Positions 1 to 7,842 of a stretch of DNA of 40,276 bases are shown here, in pieces. The notes under the pieces are model-generated. The model saw only the letters and a list, made by a program, of their open reading frames with translations. It ran no database searches and was not told the DNA's origin. Every line of letters begins with the position of its first letter. Position 1 is the stretch's first letter. The position numbers and the translations under genes were made by a program. The DNA is from Verrucomicrobiia bacterium. Its GTDB lineage: Bacteria; Verrucomicrobiota; Verrucomicrobiia; JABWAM01. The DNA is taken from the NCBI GenBank assembly GCA_028687435.1, contig JAQUAF010000050.1, positions 1 to 40,276 on the forward strand, read 5' to 3'.

Positions 1-201
1 GACGCCAAACAGATTTCCATGCCCTCCCTCCACCTAAACTGATCACCTGCGCAGCCTCATGACCGGGGATCCCCTCACATCAGGTTAAAACCCACCCGAA
101 AAACCCGACGGAGCTGCCATGCGCCCCGAAGTGATGAGGTTTGATTGAGGATTTGACAGCCGGGGGATGAGGAGGTTCAATGCGGCTGCTTTTCTTTTTT
201 C
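1..201. other. Upstream flank with a 12-codon leader ORF
   Basis: I recognise no gene in these first 200 bases; they may hold the 3' end or spacer of an upstream gene outside the window. Just before the ABC ATPase there is an AGGAGG (170-175) four bases ahead of an ATG at 180. That ATG opens a 12-codon reading frame ending in TGA at 216-218, so it overlaps the first codons of the ATPase in a different frame. The ATPase ATG at 202 has no Shine-Dalgarno sequence of its own. The short frame could couple translation, or a length error in the T-run 191-200 could hide a longer ATPase N-terminus. Confidence 0.35.
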
Positions 202-882
202 ATGTTGTTGCGCATTGAAAATCTCAAGGTGAACTATCGAAAGCCTGACGGCAAGGTCTGGACGGCGCTGGATGTTCCATTGTTTGAACTGGATGAGGGG
301 GAACAGACGGTCATCAAGGGGGCCAGCGGTTCGGGAAAGACCACCTTTCTCAATGTGATTGCGGGATTGCAATTGCCGGATGCGGGGAGGGTTTGTTTTC
401 AGGGACGGGAAGTGAACCGCATGGGCGAGGCGGAAAGGGATGTTTTTCGCGGACGCCAGATGGCGTTTGTTTTTCAGTCGTTCAATTTGCTGGCGGGGTT
501 CACGGCCATGGAGAATGTTTTGCTTGGCGCGGTGTTTGCGGGTGACCCCGACGAGGAGACCCGGACGACCCGGGAGCGGGCGCAGGAGTTGTTGCGCAAG
601 GCCGGATTGGGGGACCGCTTGAGGCATCGTCCCGCGATGTTGTCTGCCGGAGAACAACAGCGGGTGGCCATTGCCCGAGCCATGATGAACCGTCCGAGAT
701 TGATCCTGGCGGATGAACCCACAGGCAGTCTTGACGAGGCCAATGGGCGGGAGGCGCTGGATTTGCTGACGAAAATGGCGGCGGACAGCGGAGCGGCATT
801 GTTGCTGGTGACGCATGATCCGTCGGTGATGGGGCGGTTCAAGCGGGTGGTGGATGTCAGGGAATGGAGTCCGGTGGCATGA
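202..882 (+). CDS. ABC transporter ATP-binding protein (LolD/MacB-type)
   Basis: 226-aa cytoplasmic ATPase that would power the permease encoded next to it. Visible motifs are Walker A GASGSGKT (about residues 40-47), a Q-loop in FVFQSFN, signature LSAGEQQR (Ala in place of the usual second Gly), Walker B LILADEPT and the H-loop histidine in LVTHD. Length and the EPTGSLD sequence fit the LolD/MacB/FtsE branch that partners FtsX-fold permeases, which usually act by mechanotransmission on envelope substrates. It overlaps the permease by an ATGA junction at 879-882, so the two are one operon. ATG 202 is the first in-frame start but lacks a Shine-Dalgarno sequence; a well-placed one serves an out-of-frame ATG at 180. 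The substrate is not evident from the ATPase. Confidence 0.93.
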   Translation: MLLRIENLKVNYRKPDGKVWTALDVPLFELDEGEQTVIKGASGSGKTTFLNVIAGLQLPDAGRVCFQGREVNRMGEAERDVFRGRQMAFVFQSFNLLAGFTAMENVLLGAVFAGDPDEETRTTRERAQELLRKAGLGDRLRHRPAMLSAGEQQRVAIARAMMNRPRLILADEPTGSLDEANGREALDLLTKMAADSGAALLLVTHDPSVMGRFKRVVDVREWSPVA

Positions 883-2252
883 CGCTGGCACGGGTCATTT
901 TCAATAACGCGCGCCAGCGGGGGCTTTCCACGCTGCTGACCAGCCTGAGCGTGGCGGTGGGGGTGGCGCTGACGGTGGCGATTGTGACCATCAAGATCGA
1001 GTCGCAGGAGCGTTTTCAGATGGGGTATTCGGCTTATGATCTGGTGGTGGGCGCAAAGGGCAGCCCGCTGCAGTTGGTGTTGAATGTGGTTTACAATCTC
1101 GACACGTCCCCGGGAAATGTTTCCTATGCCCTGGCTGAAAAATTGAAAAAAGATGAGCGGGTGGGACAGGTGGTTCCTTATTCGGTGGGGGATCAGCACA
1201 AGGGGTTCCGGCTGGTGGGAACCAGCGACGCGTTGTTCCGCGATTTTGAGCCGCGTCCGGGGGAACCTTTTGCCCTGGCTGCGGGACGGTTGTTCAAGTA
1301 CGACGAGCATGCGGTGTTGGAGGCCATGTCCGAGGCCGCAAAGCGCGGACGGAAGGAAGATGAGAAGGCGGCAAAGGCCAGATCCTGCGGGAAGCAGGAG
1401 AAGTGCTGTGAACATGGGCACGCGGAGGTTTTTGAGGCGGTGCTGGGATCAGTGGCGGCGGACGAGACTGGGTTGAAAGTTGGAGACCGTTTTACCGCCA
1501 CGCATGGGGTGCAAGGCGGGGTGGAAGGGGAGGCGCACGAAGACAGTCCATGGACCGTGGTGGGGGTGCTGAAGCCCACGGGCACACCGGTGGACCGGGC
1601 GATTTACATCAATCTCGACAGCTTTTATCATATCGAGGGTCATGTGATTCAGGAACGTTCGCATGACGAAGCGGCGGCCAAGCCGGGCGGCGGCGCCCGG
1701 GAGCCGGAGGCGGGAGAGGTTTCGGCTTTGATTTTGAAGGTGCGTTCGCCCATTGCGGTTTGGAGTTTGCGCAACGACATCAATCGCGGCGGCGCGGCGC
1801 AGGCCGCGGTTCCGGCCGAGGAAATCCGCAAGCTGCTGAGCATTGTGGGAAATGTGGACCGGATCCTGCTGGCACAGGCGGTTTTGATTGTGCTGGTGGC
1901 GGCCATGGGCGCGGCGCTGGCGATGTACAATTCCATGAATGAACGGCGGCGGGATATCGCCGTGATGCGAGCCCTGGGCGCCAGACGCGGCACGGTTTTT
2001 GCCATTGTGACCGGGGAAGCGGTTTTGGTTGCGGCCTTGGGTGCCATCATGGGATTGGCGCTGGGACATCTGGTGGTGGCCGTTGCTTCGCCTGCGGTCG
2101 AGGCGGCCACCGGGTTTGGAATCCCGGCATGGACGTTCCGCCAGTTTGAGGTTTCGGTGGCGGTGGGCGTGATGCTGTTGGGCGCGCTGGCCGGCGCCGG
2201 TCCCGCTGCGGCGGCCTACCGCACCAACGTGGCGGCCCATTTGAAGGGGTGA
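879..2252 (+). CDS. FtsX/MacB-family ABC permease with a His/Cys-rich insert
   Basis: 457-aa inner-membrane permease; the start at 879 (MTLARV) overlaps the ATPase stop and is preferred over an in-frame ATG at 864. One N-terminal transmembrane helix (about 15-40), a large periplasmic domain (about 40-300) and three C-terminal helices give the type VII (MacB/LolCE) topology. The C-terminal sequence MNERRRDIAVMRALGARR is the typical FtsX-domain cytoplasmic loop. The periplasmic part contains DLVVGAKGSPLQLVLN, which I associate from memory with permeases in metal-linked operons such as Vibrio zrg; this is a recollection and not checked. A hydrophilic insert (about 145-190) carries CGKQEKCCEHGHAE, a plausible metal-binding patch. 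No DUF2796/ZrgA-type partner is visible in the window, so the substrate is open. Confidence 0.88.
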   Translation: MTLARVIFNNARQRGLSTLLTSLSVAVGVALTVAIVTIKIESQERFQMGYSAYDLVVGAKGSPLQLVLNVVYNLDTSPGNVSYALAEKLKKDERVGQVVPYSVGDQHKGFRLVGTSDALFRDFEPRPGEPFALAAGRLFKYDEHAVLEAMSEAAKRGRKEDEKAAKARSCGKQEKCCEHGHAEVFEAVLGSVAADETGLKVGDRFTATHGVQGGVEGEAHEDSPWTVVGVLKPTGTPVDRAIYINLDSFYHIEGHVIQERSHDEAAAKPGGGAREPEAGEVSALILKVRSPIAVWSLRNDINRGGAAQAAVPAEEIRKLLSIVGNVDRILLAQAVLIVLVAAMGAALAMYNSMNERRRDIAVMRALGARRGTVFAIVTGEAVLVAALGAIMGLALGHLVVAVASPAVEAATGFGIPAWTFRQFEVSVAVGVMLLGALAGAGPAAAAYRTNVAAHLKG

Positions 2253-2254
2253 GT

Positions 2255-2279
2255 CGCCAAGTTGGCTGGCGCTGTTTTT
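2255..2279 (+). terminator. Possible Rho-independent terminator after the ABC permease
   Basis: A CGCCA/TGGCG stem (2255-2259 with 2267-2271, 7-nt loop) starts just after the permease stop and is followed by CTGTTTTT. The stem is only five base pairs, so termination is plausible but unproven. Confidence 0.4.
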
Positions 2280-2383
2280 GGAGAAGATCGAGGTTTGGGC
2301 GCCGGAGGTGATGGCAACGACTGCGGGGTGGGAGCGGGCCATTTTCATGAGGGCCATGTCTGGAGAGTGTTGGGATAAACCCA

Positions 2384-2659
2384 AGGGCTTGCGCAAAAAT
2401 AAATTCACATTTTGCTGGGAGAACTATACCCTTTTGGCAAGGCGCAAGCGGCGAGCATATCCCAAAGTGGATCTGTAAGCCGCGAGCAACACAGCCAAAA
2501 GGGTATAGAGCCCCAGCCCATAGGGGCTCGGCGGCGTGCAGGCATCTGCGGCGTTGCTCGTCGGTCGAAGATCCACAAGGGATATTCTCCCTCCTCGCGC
2601 CTGGCATCTGCCTGCACGGCGCCTTTGCCAAAATGTGAAGTTATTTTTACGCAAGCCCT
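2384..2659. repeat. MITE-like palindromic element with terminal inverted repeats
   Basis: A non-coding stretch of about 276 bp bounded by inverted repeats. The left arm 2384-2415 (beginning AGGGCTTGCGC) matches the reverse complement of 2628-2659 over about 31 bases with two to three mismatches. Inside lie further pairs: a perfect 15-mer CTATACCCTTTTGGC at 2424-2438 against 2494-2508, 2457-2474 against 2569-2585, 2482-2490 against 2552-2560, and 2532-2543 against 2609-2620. The reading frames across it in all directions look like by-products of the palindrome and have no recognisable protein. It resembles a non-autonomous mobile element or a folded RNA. No clear target-site duplication is seen. 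Confidence 0.75.
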
Positions 2660-2743
2660 AAGGCGGCAATTAAAAAAAGTAGTAGCCTAAAACGCCTTGA
2701 ATGCTCATAAATATCGCCCTTTGTGTTCTGAAAAACGAATGGA

Positions 2744-4606
2744 ATGCCAGCCATGACCACGATTAACAGCACCCCTGTCACTGCCAACCGGAAACTTCTC
2801 AATTGGGTCGAGGAGATTGTTCAACTTTGCCAGCCCGCCGCCGTTCATTGGTGCGACGGGACGCAACAGGAATATGACGCTCTTTGCGAACTGATGGTCA
2901 AGGGCGGCACTTTTACCCGGCTTGACGGGAAATTGCGTCCGGGCAGTTTTCTTGTCCGTTCGCATGCCAGCGATGTGGCGAGGGTTGAGAACCGCACCTA
3001 TATTTGCTCCCCGAACAAGGATGACGCCGGTCCGACCAACAACTGGGCCGATCCGGTCGAGATGAGGAAGAAGCTCAAGGAATTGTTCAAGGGGTGCATG
3101 AAGGGGCGCACGCTTTATGTGATTCCCTTTGCGATGGGACCGCTTGACTCGCCGTTGTGCAGGATCGGCGTTGAGATCACCGATTCTCCCTACGTGGTGG
3201 TGAACATGCGCATCATGGCGCGCATGGGGCGCGTGGTGTTGGACAAGTTGGGCGCAAAGGGCGAGTTTATTTCCTGCCTGCATTCCGTGGGCGCTCCGCT
3301 GCAACCCGGGCAACAGGATGTGCCGTGGCCTTGCGAGCCGGATGTGTCGCGGAAGCATATCGTGCATTTTACGGAGGATCTTTCGATTTGGTCCTATGGT
3401 TCCGGTTACGGCGGCAACGCCCTTTTGGGCAAGAAATGCCTGGCTTTGCGGATTGCATCGTTGATGGCGCGCAAGGAGGGCTGGTTTGCGGAGCACATGC
3501 TGGTGCTTTGCCTGACTTCGCCCCAAGGGAAGAAATACTATCTTGCGGCGGCTTTTCCGAGCGCCTGCGGAAAGACCAATCTTGCCATGATGCAGCCGAC
3601 ACTGCCTGGCTGGACATTGCGTTGCCTGGGCGACGACATTGCCTGGATACGGCTGGGCGCTGACGGACGGCTTTATGCCATGAATCCGGAGACCGGTTTT
3701 TTTGGCGTGGCGCCCGGCACTTCCAACAAGACCAATCCAAACGCGGTGGCCACGGTTGCGCGAAACAGCATTTTCACCAATGTTGTATTGCGGTCTGACG
3801 GGGATGTTTGGTGGGAGGACATGGGTGTGCCGCCTCCGGAAAAAGGGATGGATTGGGAAGGCAGGGAATGGACGCCGGGCTGCGGACGCAAAGGAGCGCA
3901 TCCCAATGCCCGTTTTACCGCTCCGGCGGCGCAGTGTCCGGCGATTGATCCGGATTGGGAAAATCCCCAGGGAGTGCCTCTTTCCGCCATTTTGTTTGGC
4001 GGACGCCGTCCCTCCACCATTCCGCTGGTCAATGAAGCATTCAGCTGGGAGCACGGGGTTTTTCTTGGTTCAGCCGCTGGCAGCGAGACCACGTCCGCGG
4101 CGTTGCATCAGGCCGGGGTGTTGCGGCGTGATCCTTTTGCCATGCTGCCTTTTTGCGGGTACCATATCGGGGATTATTTTGCGCACTGGCTGGCGCTGGC
4201 GCGACGGACTGACCGGGCGAAACTGCCCAGGATTTTCTTTGTGAACTGGTTTCGGAAAAGCGCCGATGGACGCTGGCTCTGGCCCGGTTTTGGCGAGAAC
4301 AGCCGTGTGTTGAAATGGATTTGCGAACGGATTGAAGGCGCTGGCAAGGCGGTCCGGACGCCCATTGGTTTGCTGCCTGCGCCTGATGCGCTCGACATGA
4401 AGGGGCTCGATATCAGCGGCGCCGATCTTGCCGAGTTGTTGAGTCTGGACGTTGAAGGTTGGAAAAAGGAGGCTGCCGATGTGGGGGGGAATTATCAAAA
4501 ATTCGGCGAACGGCTGCCTGCCGAGTTGAACAAAGAGCTTCAGGATTTGAAAGCGCGGCTGAATGAGGAGCCAACGATGGACTTGGGGAAGGCGTCCGTC
4601 CGTTGA
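2744..4606 (+). CDS. pckG: Phosphoenolpyruvate carboxykinase (GTP)
   Basis: 620 aa, full length for the GTP-dependent family (EC 4.1.1.32). It converts oxaloacetate and GTP to PEP, CO2 and GDP in the cytoplasm, the entry step of gluconeogenesis. Diagnostic segments are [13 protein letters not shown] (kinase-1a/P-loop, near residue 270), LGDDIAWIR (kinase-2, metal binding), [16 protein letters not shown], the [13 protein letters not shown] segment and FVNWFRK near the C-terminus. These fit GTP-PEPCK and not the unrelated ATP-PEPCK. ATG 2744 (MPAM) or ATG 2753 (MTTIN) could be the start; neither has a strong Shine-Dalgarno sequence. It stands alone between the palindromic element and the convergent end of the flagellar cluster. 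The organism therefore can probably grow on organic acids or amino acids. Confidence 0.97.
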   Translation: MPAMTTINSTPVTANRKLLNWVEEIVQLCQPAAVHWCDGTQQEYDALCELMVKGGTFTRLDGKLRPGSFLVRSHASDVARVENRTYICSPNKDDAGPTNNWADPVEMRKKLKELFKGCMKGRTLYVIPFAMGPLDSPLCRIGVEITDSPYVVVNMRIMARMGRVVLDKLGAKGEFISCLHSVGAPLQPGQQDVPWPCEPDVSRKHIVHFTEDLSIWSYGSGYGGNALLGKKCLALRIASLMARKEGWFAEHMLVLCLTSPQGKKYYLAAAFPSACGKTNLAMMQPTLPGWTLRCLGDDIAWIRLGADGRLYAMNPETGFFGVAPGTSNKTNPNAVATVARNSIFTNVVLRSDGDVWWEDMGVPPPEKGMDWEGREWTPGCGRKGAHPNARFTAPAAQCPAIDPDWENPQGVPLSAILFGGRRPSTIPLVNEAFSWEHGVFLGSAAGSETTSAALHQAGVLRRDPFAMLPFCGYHIGDYFAHWLALARRTDRAKLPRIFFVNWFRKSADGRWLWPGFGENSRVLKWICERIEGAGKAVRTPIGLLPAPDALDMKGLDISGADLAELLSLDVEGWKKEAADVGGNYQKFGERLPAELNKELQDLKARLNEEPTMDLGKASVR

Positions 4607-4636
4607 AACTTCCGCGCCGCCTGTTTGGGTGCGGGG

Positions 4637-4864
4637 TCAGGTTTCGCAGAGGATTTCGATTCGTTTGCCGCAGGAACAGGTGACGATGATGCGGGTTTTG
4701 CCGTCGGGGCCCTGGACCAGTTCGGTGACCGGTTCCTTGGGCAGGGCGACGGGAACGGCGGCTTTTTCTGACTGATCGACAGCGGGCCATGCGACTTGCT
4801 GAGCTGCGGTGCTGGAAATGACCCGCACTTTGACCGGTTGCAAATGGGGGGAGGAATTGCTCAT
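4637..4864 (-). CDS. Small Cys-motif protein at the end of the mot operon
   Basis: 75-aa protein of unknown function, read from an ATG that overlaps the motB stop as ATGA. This indicates translational coupling and speaks for a real gene. The N-terminal half is Ala/Pro/Val-rich and probably flexible. The C-terminal third holds CSCGKRIEI followed by a third cysteine (Cys63, Cys65, Cys73), like half of a zinc ribbon, so it may bind a metal or dimerise through one. It has no signal peptide or membrane segment. It is the last gene of the flagellar cluster, convergent with pckG 30 bp away. Confidence 0.65.
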   Translation of the reverse strand: MSNSSPHLQPVKVRVISSTAAQQVAWPAVDQSEKAAVPVALPKEPVTELVQGPDGKTRIIVTCSCGKRIEILCET

Positions 4865-5673
4865 GGGGTGGGAGGAGTGGAGAAGGTGCTTCGGGCGTCG
4901 TCCATGTCCTTGTCATAGTTCAGGCGGAGCATGACGGTGATGCGGCGGTTGGCGTCGGAACCTGGTTTTTCATTGTCCATGGGGAGTTGGTCGGCATAGC
5001 CGGCCACACGGTAAAACTGGCTGCCGGGGATGCCGCTGTCTTCGAGACACTGTTTGGCAGCCAGCGCCCGGTTGGTGGAGAGCGTCCATTGGTCCACAGG
5101 GGTTTCGGGGGCGCTCTCATGTCCCTGGGTATGGCCCTCGACTTCAACCCGGAAGGGAAAGCGTTCCACTTCCCATGCGATGGTCCGCAATACCCATCGC
5201 CCATAGTCGGTGAGATTGGCCGTGCCTTTTTCAAAAAGCGGGTGGGTGGGATTGTCGAGAGCCTGGAGGCGGAAGCCGTCGTTGAGGAATTCAAGACGGA
5301 AGAGGTTGGCGTCGGTGATCTCGTTATTATTGCGGTTGAGGAGTTTGACAATGCTGGCGGCTACTTCCTGCATGCTGACCCGGCCCTCGGGTTTGGTGAC
5401 GTAGAGTTCGCCGCCGGCGGAGCCGGCCGCGTCCGGGGTGGCGGGAAAGATTCGTTTGGGGTTCTGGGAGATGCGGGTGATGGGCGCCAGCATGCCGACG
5501 CCGCGTTTTTCGGCTTTGAGCAAGGCGGTGGAGCGAAAATAGCCGGCGAAGTTCTGCTTGGCTTCCTGGCTCATGGCCACCACCCAGAGAACGAGGAAGA
5601 GCGCCATCATGGAGGTGACGAAGTCCGCATAGGCCACTTTCCATGCGCCGCCATGTCCGCCTCGTTTGCTCAT
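4861..5673 (-). CDS. motB: Flagellar stator protein MotB
   Basis: 270-aa stator subunit that anchors MotA to peptidoglycan and carries the proton-accepting aspartate. The N-terminus has the single transmembrane helix with WKVAYADFVTSMMALFLVLW; Asp17 is the expected ion-binding residue, and the sequence is of the H+-type MotB kind. The C-terminal OmpA-like domain has VEVEGHTQG, LSTNRALAAKQCLED and the SDANRRITVML end of the peptidoglycan-binding fold. The reading frame stays open far upstream, but the MSKRGG start at 5673 overlaps the motA stop by four bases and is clearly the true one. It is transcribed with motA and the preceding fliA. Confidence 0.95.
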   Translation of the reverse strand: MSKRGGHGGAWKVAYADFVTSMMALFLVLWVVAMSQEAKQNFAGYFRSTALLKAEKRGVGMLAPITRISQNPKRIFPATPDAAGSAGGELYVTKPEGRVSMQEVAASIVKLLNRNNNEITDANLFRLEFLNDGFRLQALDNPTHPLFEKGTANLTDYGRWVLRTIAWEVERFPFRVEVEGHTQGHESAPETPVDQWTLSTNRALAAKQCLEDSGIPGSQFYRVAGYADQLPMDNEKPGSDANRRITVMLRLNYDKDMDDARSTFSTPPTP

Positions 5674-6536
5674 CGTGGGGCTCCCTGGGAACTCTTGAGC
5701 AGGCTTTCCAGAGTGTCGCCGCCAATCCGTCGGTCCTCGGGAATGGAACTGCGCATGTATTCGGCGGCGGTGAGGGGGGAGGCGCCGCTGGCGAAGGCGA
5801 CGATGCCGCTGCGGATGACGGTGTAATAGGCCAGTTCGTCGTGATTGGCGAATTCGATGTTTGCGGCGAGGGGTTGGAGGATTCCGTAGCCAAGGAACAC
5901 CCCCAGGAAGGTGCCAACCAAGGCGTGGGCGACGCTCATGCCGACCTCGGCGATGGGACCGTCCACCTTGCCCATGGTGATGATGATGCCGAGCACGGCG
6001 GCCACGATGCCCAGTGCGGGGCAGGCGTCGGCAACCTTGGTGATGATGCCGATTGGGGCATAGGCATGGTTGTCTTTTTCGACCAATTGGGCGTCGAGAT
6101 AGGACTTTAACTGATCGGCTTTCAATTTTCCGTCGATGACGGGTTTCATGGAATCCATGAAGAATTCCAAGGCGTGCTTGTTTTTGAGGAAGGAGGGGAA
6201 ACGGCTGACAATAGGGCTGTTTTCGGGCTCCAGGACATGGGATTCCACGCCGACCAATCCCTGCTGCCGTCCGACGACAAAGATTTCGTACATCATCTGA
6301 ACCAATTCGGTGTAGGTTTTTTGAGAGTAGGGCGATCCCTTCATGGAACGCAGCACCATGGTAATGCACAGTTTGAGGACGCCGACGGGGCTGGAGCCGA
6401 TGGCAAATCCGACAGCGCAGCCTCCGACCACGAGGTATTCCGAGAAGATGATGAGAACCGTGGGCTTGCCGCCGGCCATCATAAAACCGGCAATGACAGA
6501 AACTACAACGATGCCCCAGCCGATGAGTAGTGTCAT
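5670..6536 (-). CDS. motA: Flagellar stator protein MotA
   Basis: 288 aa, normal for MotA. Four transmembrane helices are visible: about 3-22, 30-50, then a pair at about 170-190 and 200-222. The cytoplasmic loop contains the region that contacts the rotor in known MotA (around MVLRSMKGSPYSQKTYTELV). The helix-3 proline motif CPALGIVAAVLGIIITMG and the helix-4 segment VGTFLGVFLGYGILQPLA are typical. Together with MotB it forms the proton channel that drives rotation. The start has AGG close to the ATG. It lies 15 bp after fliA and overlaps motB by four bases. Confidence 0.95.
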   Translation of the reverse strand: MTLLIGWGIVVVSVIAGFMMAGGKPTVLIIFSEYLVVGGCAVGFAIGSSPVGVLKLCITMVLRSMKGSPYSQKTYTELVQMMYEIFVVGRQQGLVGVESHVLEPENSPIVSRFPSFLKNKHALEFFMDSMKPVIDGKLKADQLKSYLDAQLVEKDNHAYAPIGIITKVADACPALGIVAAVLGIIITMGKVDGPIAEVGMSVAHALVGTFLGVFLGYGILQPLAANIEFANHDELAYYTVIRSGIVAFASGASPLTAAEYMRSSIPEDRRIGGDTLESLLKSSQGAPR

Positions 6537-6551
6537 GTCCTAATCGCGGGG

Positions 6552-7478
6552 TTAATCATTTTCCAGCCGTCCGCGGATGCGCTGGACGGCCAAGGTATGA
6601 ATTTGGGACACGCGTGACTCGGTGACGTTGAGCACTTCGGCGATTTCCTTGAGTCGCAGTCCCTGGTGATAATAAAGGCCGAGGACTTTTTGTTCGATCG
6701 GGCTGAGTTTTTTGATGGTTTCCACGATCAATGCCTGTTGTTCCTCCTTTACGGATGCGTCGAGTGAGGTGTTGCTGTGCGGATCGGCAATGCATTCTTC
6801 ATTGAGCAGGTCCTCATCGGCGTCGGTATTGTGGGAGCGAACATCCTGCAGAGAGACAAAGGAGGCGGGCTTGATGGTTTCCAGCAACTGATCCAATTCG
6901 CTGACACTGATGCCCATTTCCTGGGCGAGTTCCTGTTCGGTTGCCTCCCGGCCCAAGCGTTGTTCGAGTTCGGTCTGGAGTTTGCGGAAATCCCTGGCCT
7001 GACGATGCACGGAACGGGGAATCCAATCCATCCGGCGTAATTCATCCAGGATGGCGCCCCGGATGCGGGTGGCGGCGTAACTCTTGAAGCTGGAACCTTT
7101 GCCGGGATCGAAGCGGCGTGAGGCGTCCATCAACCCCATGATGCCGGCGCTGAGCAAATCCTCCTGGCTGATATGGGAGGGAAGGCTGATGGCCAGTCGT
7201 CCGACAATGGTTCTGACCAACGGCAGCATACTGAGGACAAGCTCCTGCTGCCGGGGGGTGGAGGCTGCATGGGAAGGGGGTGCGCCTGTCGTCTCGCCGT
7301 TTTGCGAATCATGGTCGGGTGATATGGACAACGGGAGACCCAGCGTTTCGCTATAGGCGGATGGCAGGCGGGGGGAATTTTCTTGGTGGGAATCTGGCAT
7401 GCGTGTTTCTTGCGGCAAACAACCGACCGGTGGCGGGGTGGCCTGGAACCGAGTGAGGAAAGCATAGGCAGTTTGCAT
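6552..7478 (-). CDS. fliA: Flagellar sigma factor FliA (sigma-28)
   Basis: 308-aa sigma-70-family factor of the FliA/WhiG type, which directs late flagellar transcription. Region 2 is visible in DLLSAGIMGLMDASRRFDPG and SYAATRIRGAILDELR, followed by the FliA-typical DWIPRSVHRQAR. Region 3 contains ATEQELAQEMGISVSELDQL, and region 4 has LSPIEQKVLGLYYHQGLRLKEIA with the helix-turn-helix LNVTESRVSQIH. About 75 residues precede region 2, longer than usual; a start at 7400 (MPDSHQ) would shorten this tail. No Shine-Dalgarno sequence is seen at either start. No FlgM anti-sigma factor is visible in the window. It is followed by motA/motB and preceded by a small membrane-protein gene with a sigma-54 promoter. 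Confidence 0.95.
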   Translation of the reverse strand: MQTAYAFLTRFQATPPPVGCLPQETRMPDSHQENSPRLPSAYSETLGLPLSISPDHDSQNGETTGAPPSHAASTPRQQELVLSMLPLVRTIVGRLAISLPSHISQEDLLSAGIMGLMDASRRFDPGKGSSFKSYAATRIRGAILDELRRMDWIPRSVHRQARDFRKLQTELEQRLGREATEQELAQEMGISVSELDQLLETIKPASFVSLQDVRSHNTDADEDLLNEECIADPHSNTSLDASVKEEQQALIVETIKKLSPIEQKVLGLYYHQGLRLKEIAEVLNVTESRVSQIHTLAVQRIRGRLEND

Positions 7479-7507
7479 GGCGAGTAACAGTCTAAAGTTT
7501 GGGTGGG

Positions 7508-7777
7508 TCAGGTTTTCTTGGGTTCAGTTTTTGCCGGTTTTTTTTCCTCTTCTTTGCGAATCTTGATTTGCTGGCAGTAAGCCTTGAATATGATCAAGAG
7601 CAATTGCCGGGTGATCAGGGCGCTGATGGCGCAAATCCCCGCGGCTCGGCAAACGTTTTCAAGCAGGGTGGTTTGGCCCCACTGAATCCAAGCCATTGCG
7701 GCGCCTGCGCTGAACCCCGCCAAACCGGCGATGGTCACGTAGAATCGCAAAAGGATTGAAAAACGTTCGGATATCAT
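7508..7777 (-). CDS. Small membrane protein ahead of fliA
   Basis: 89-aa hypothetical protein with two predicted transmembrane helices (about 5-30 and 38-63) and a charged, Lys/Glu-rich cytoplasmic-looking tail ending in EEEKKPAKTEPKKT. I do not recognise a family. The reading frame can be opened at TTG 7810 or ATG 7789, but both lie at or upstream of the expected start point of the sigma-54 promoter at 7794-7809. ATG 7777 (MISERF) is therefore the best start, with only about six bases of leader. It is the first gene of the fliA-motA-motB unit, so a role in flagellar assembly or stator/export-gate insertion is possible but unproven. Confidence 0.65.
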   Translation of the reverse strand: MISERFSILLRFYVTIAGLAGFSAGAAMAWIQWGQTTLLENVCRAAGICAISALITRQLLLIIFKAYCQQIKIRKEEEKKPAKTEPKKT

Positions 7778-7793
7778 TGCATTGTTCATGTGA

Positions 7794-7809
7794 AGCAAGT
7801 CCTGTGCCA
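7794..7809 (-). promoter_or_regulatory. Sigma-54 promoter (-24/-12) of the fliA-mot unit
   Basis: On the minus strand the bases read TGGCAC-AGGAC-TTGCT, matching the RpoN consensus TGGCAC-N5-TTGCW at every conserved position, with GG and GC correctly spaced. Transcription should start near 7783, just upstream of the MISERF start codon at 7777. It closely resembles the element in front of flgB, including the flanking T's. Confidence 0.82.
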
Positions 7810-7842
7810 AGGTTTAGATTGAGATATTTGGGGTGAAAACTG

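Noticed and set aside
2412..2690. Several open frames inside the palindromic element, on both strands
   Set aside because: They arise from the inverted-repeat sequence, lack starts with ribosome sites and have no recognisable protein features.
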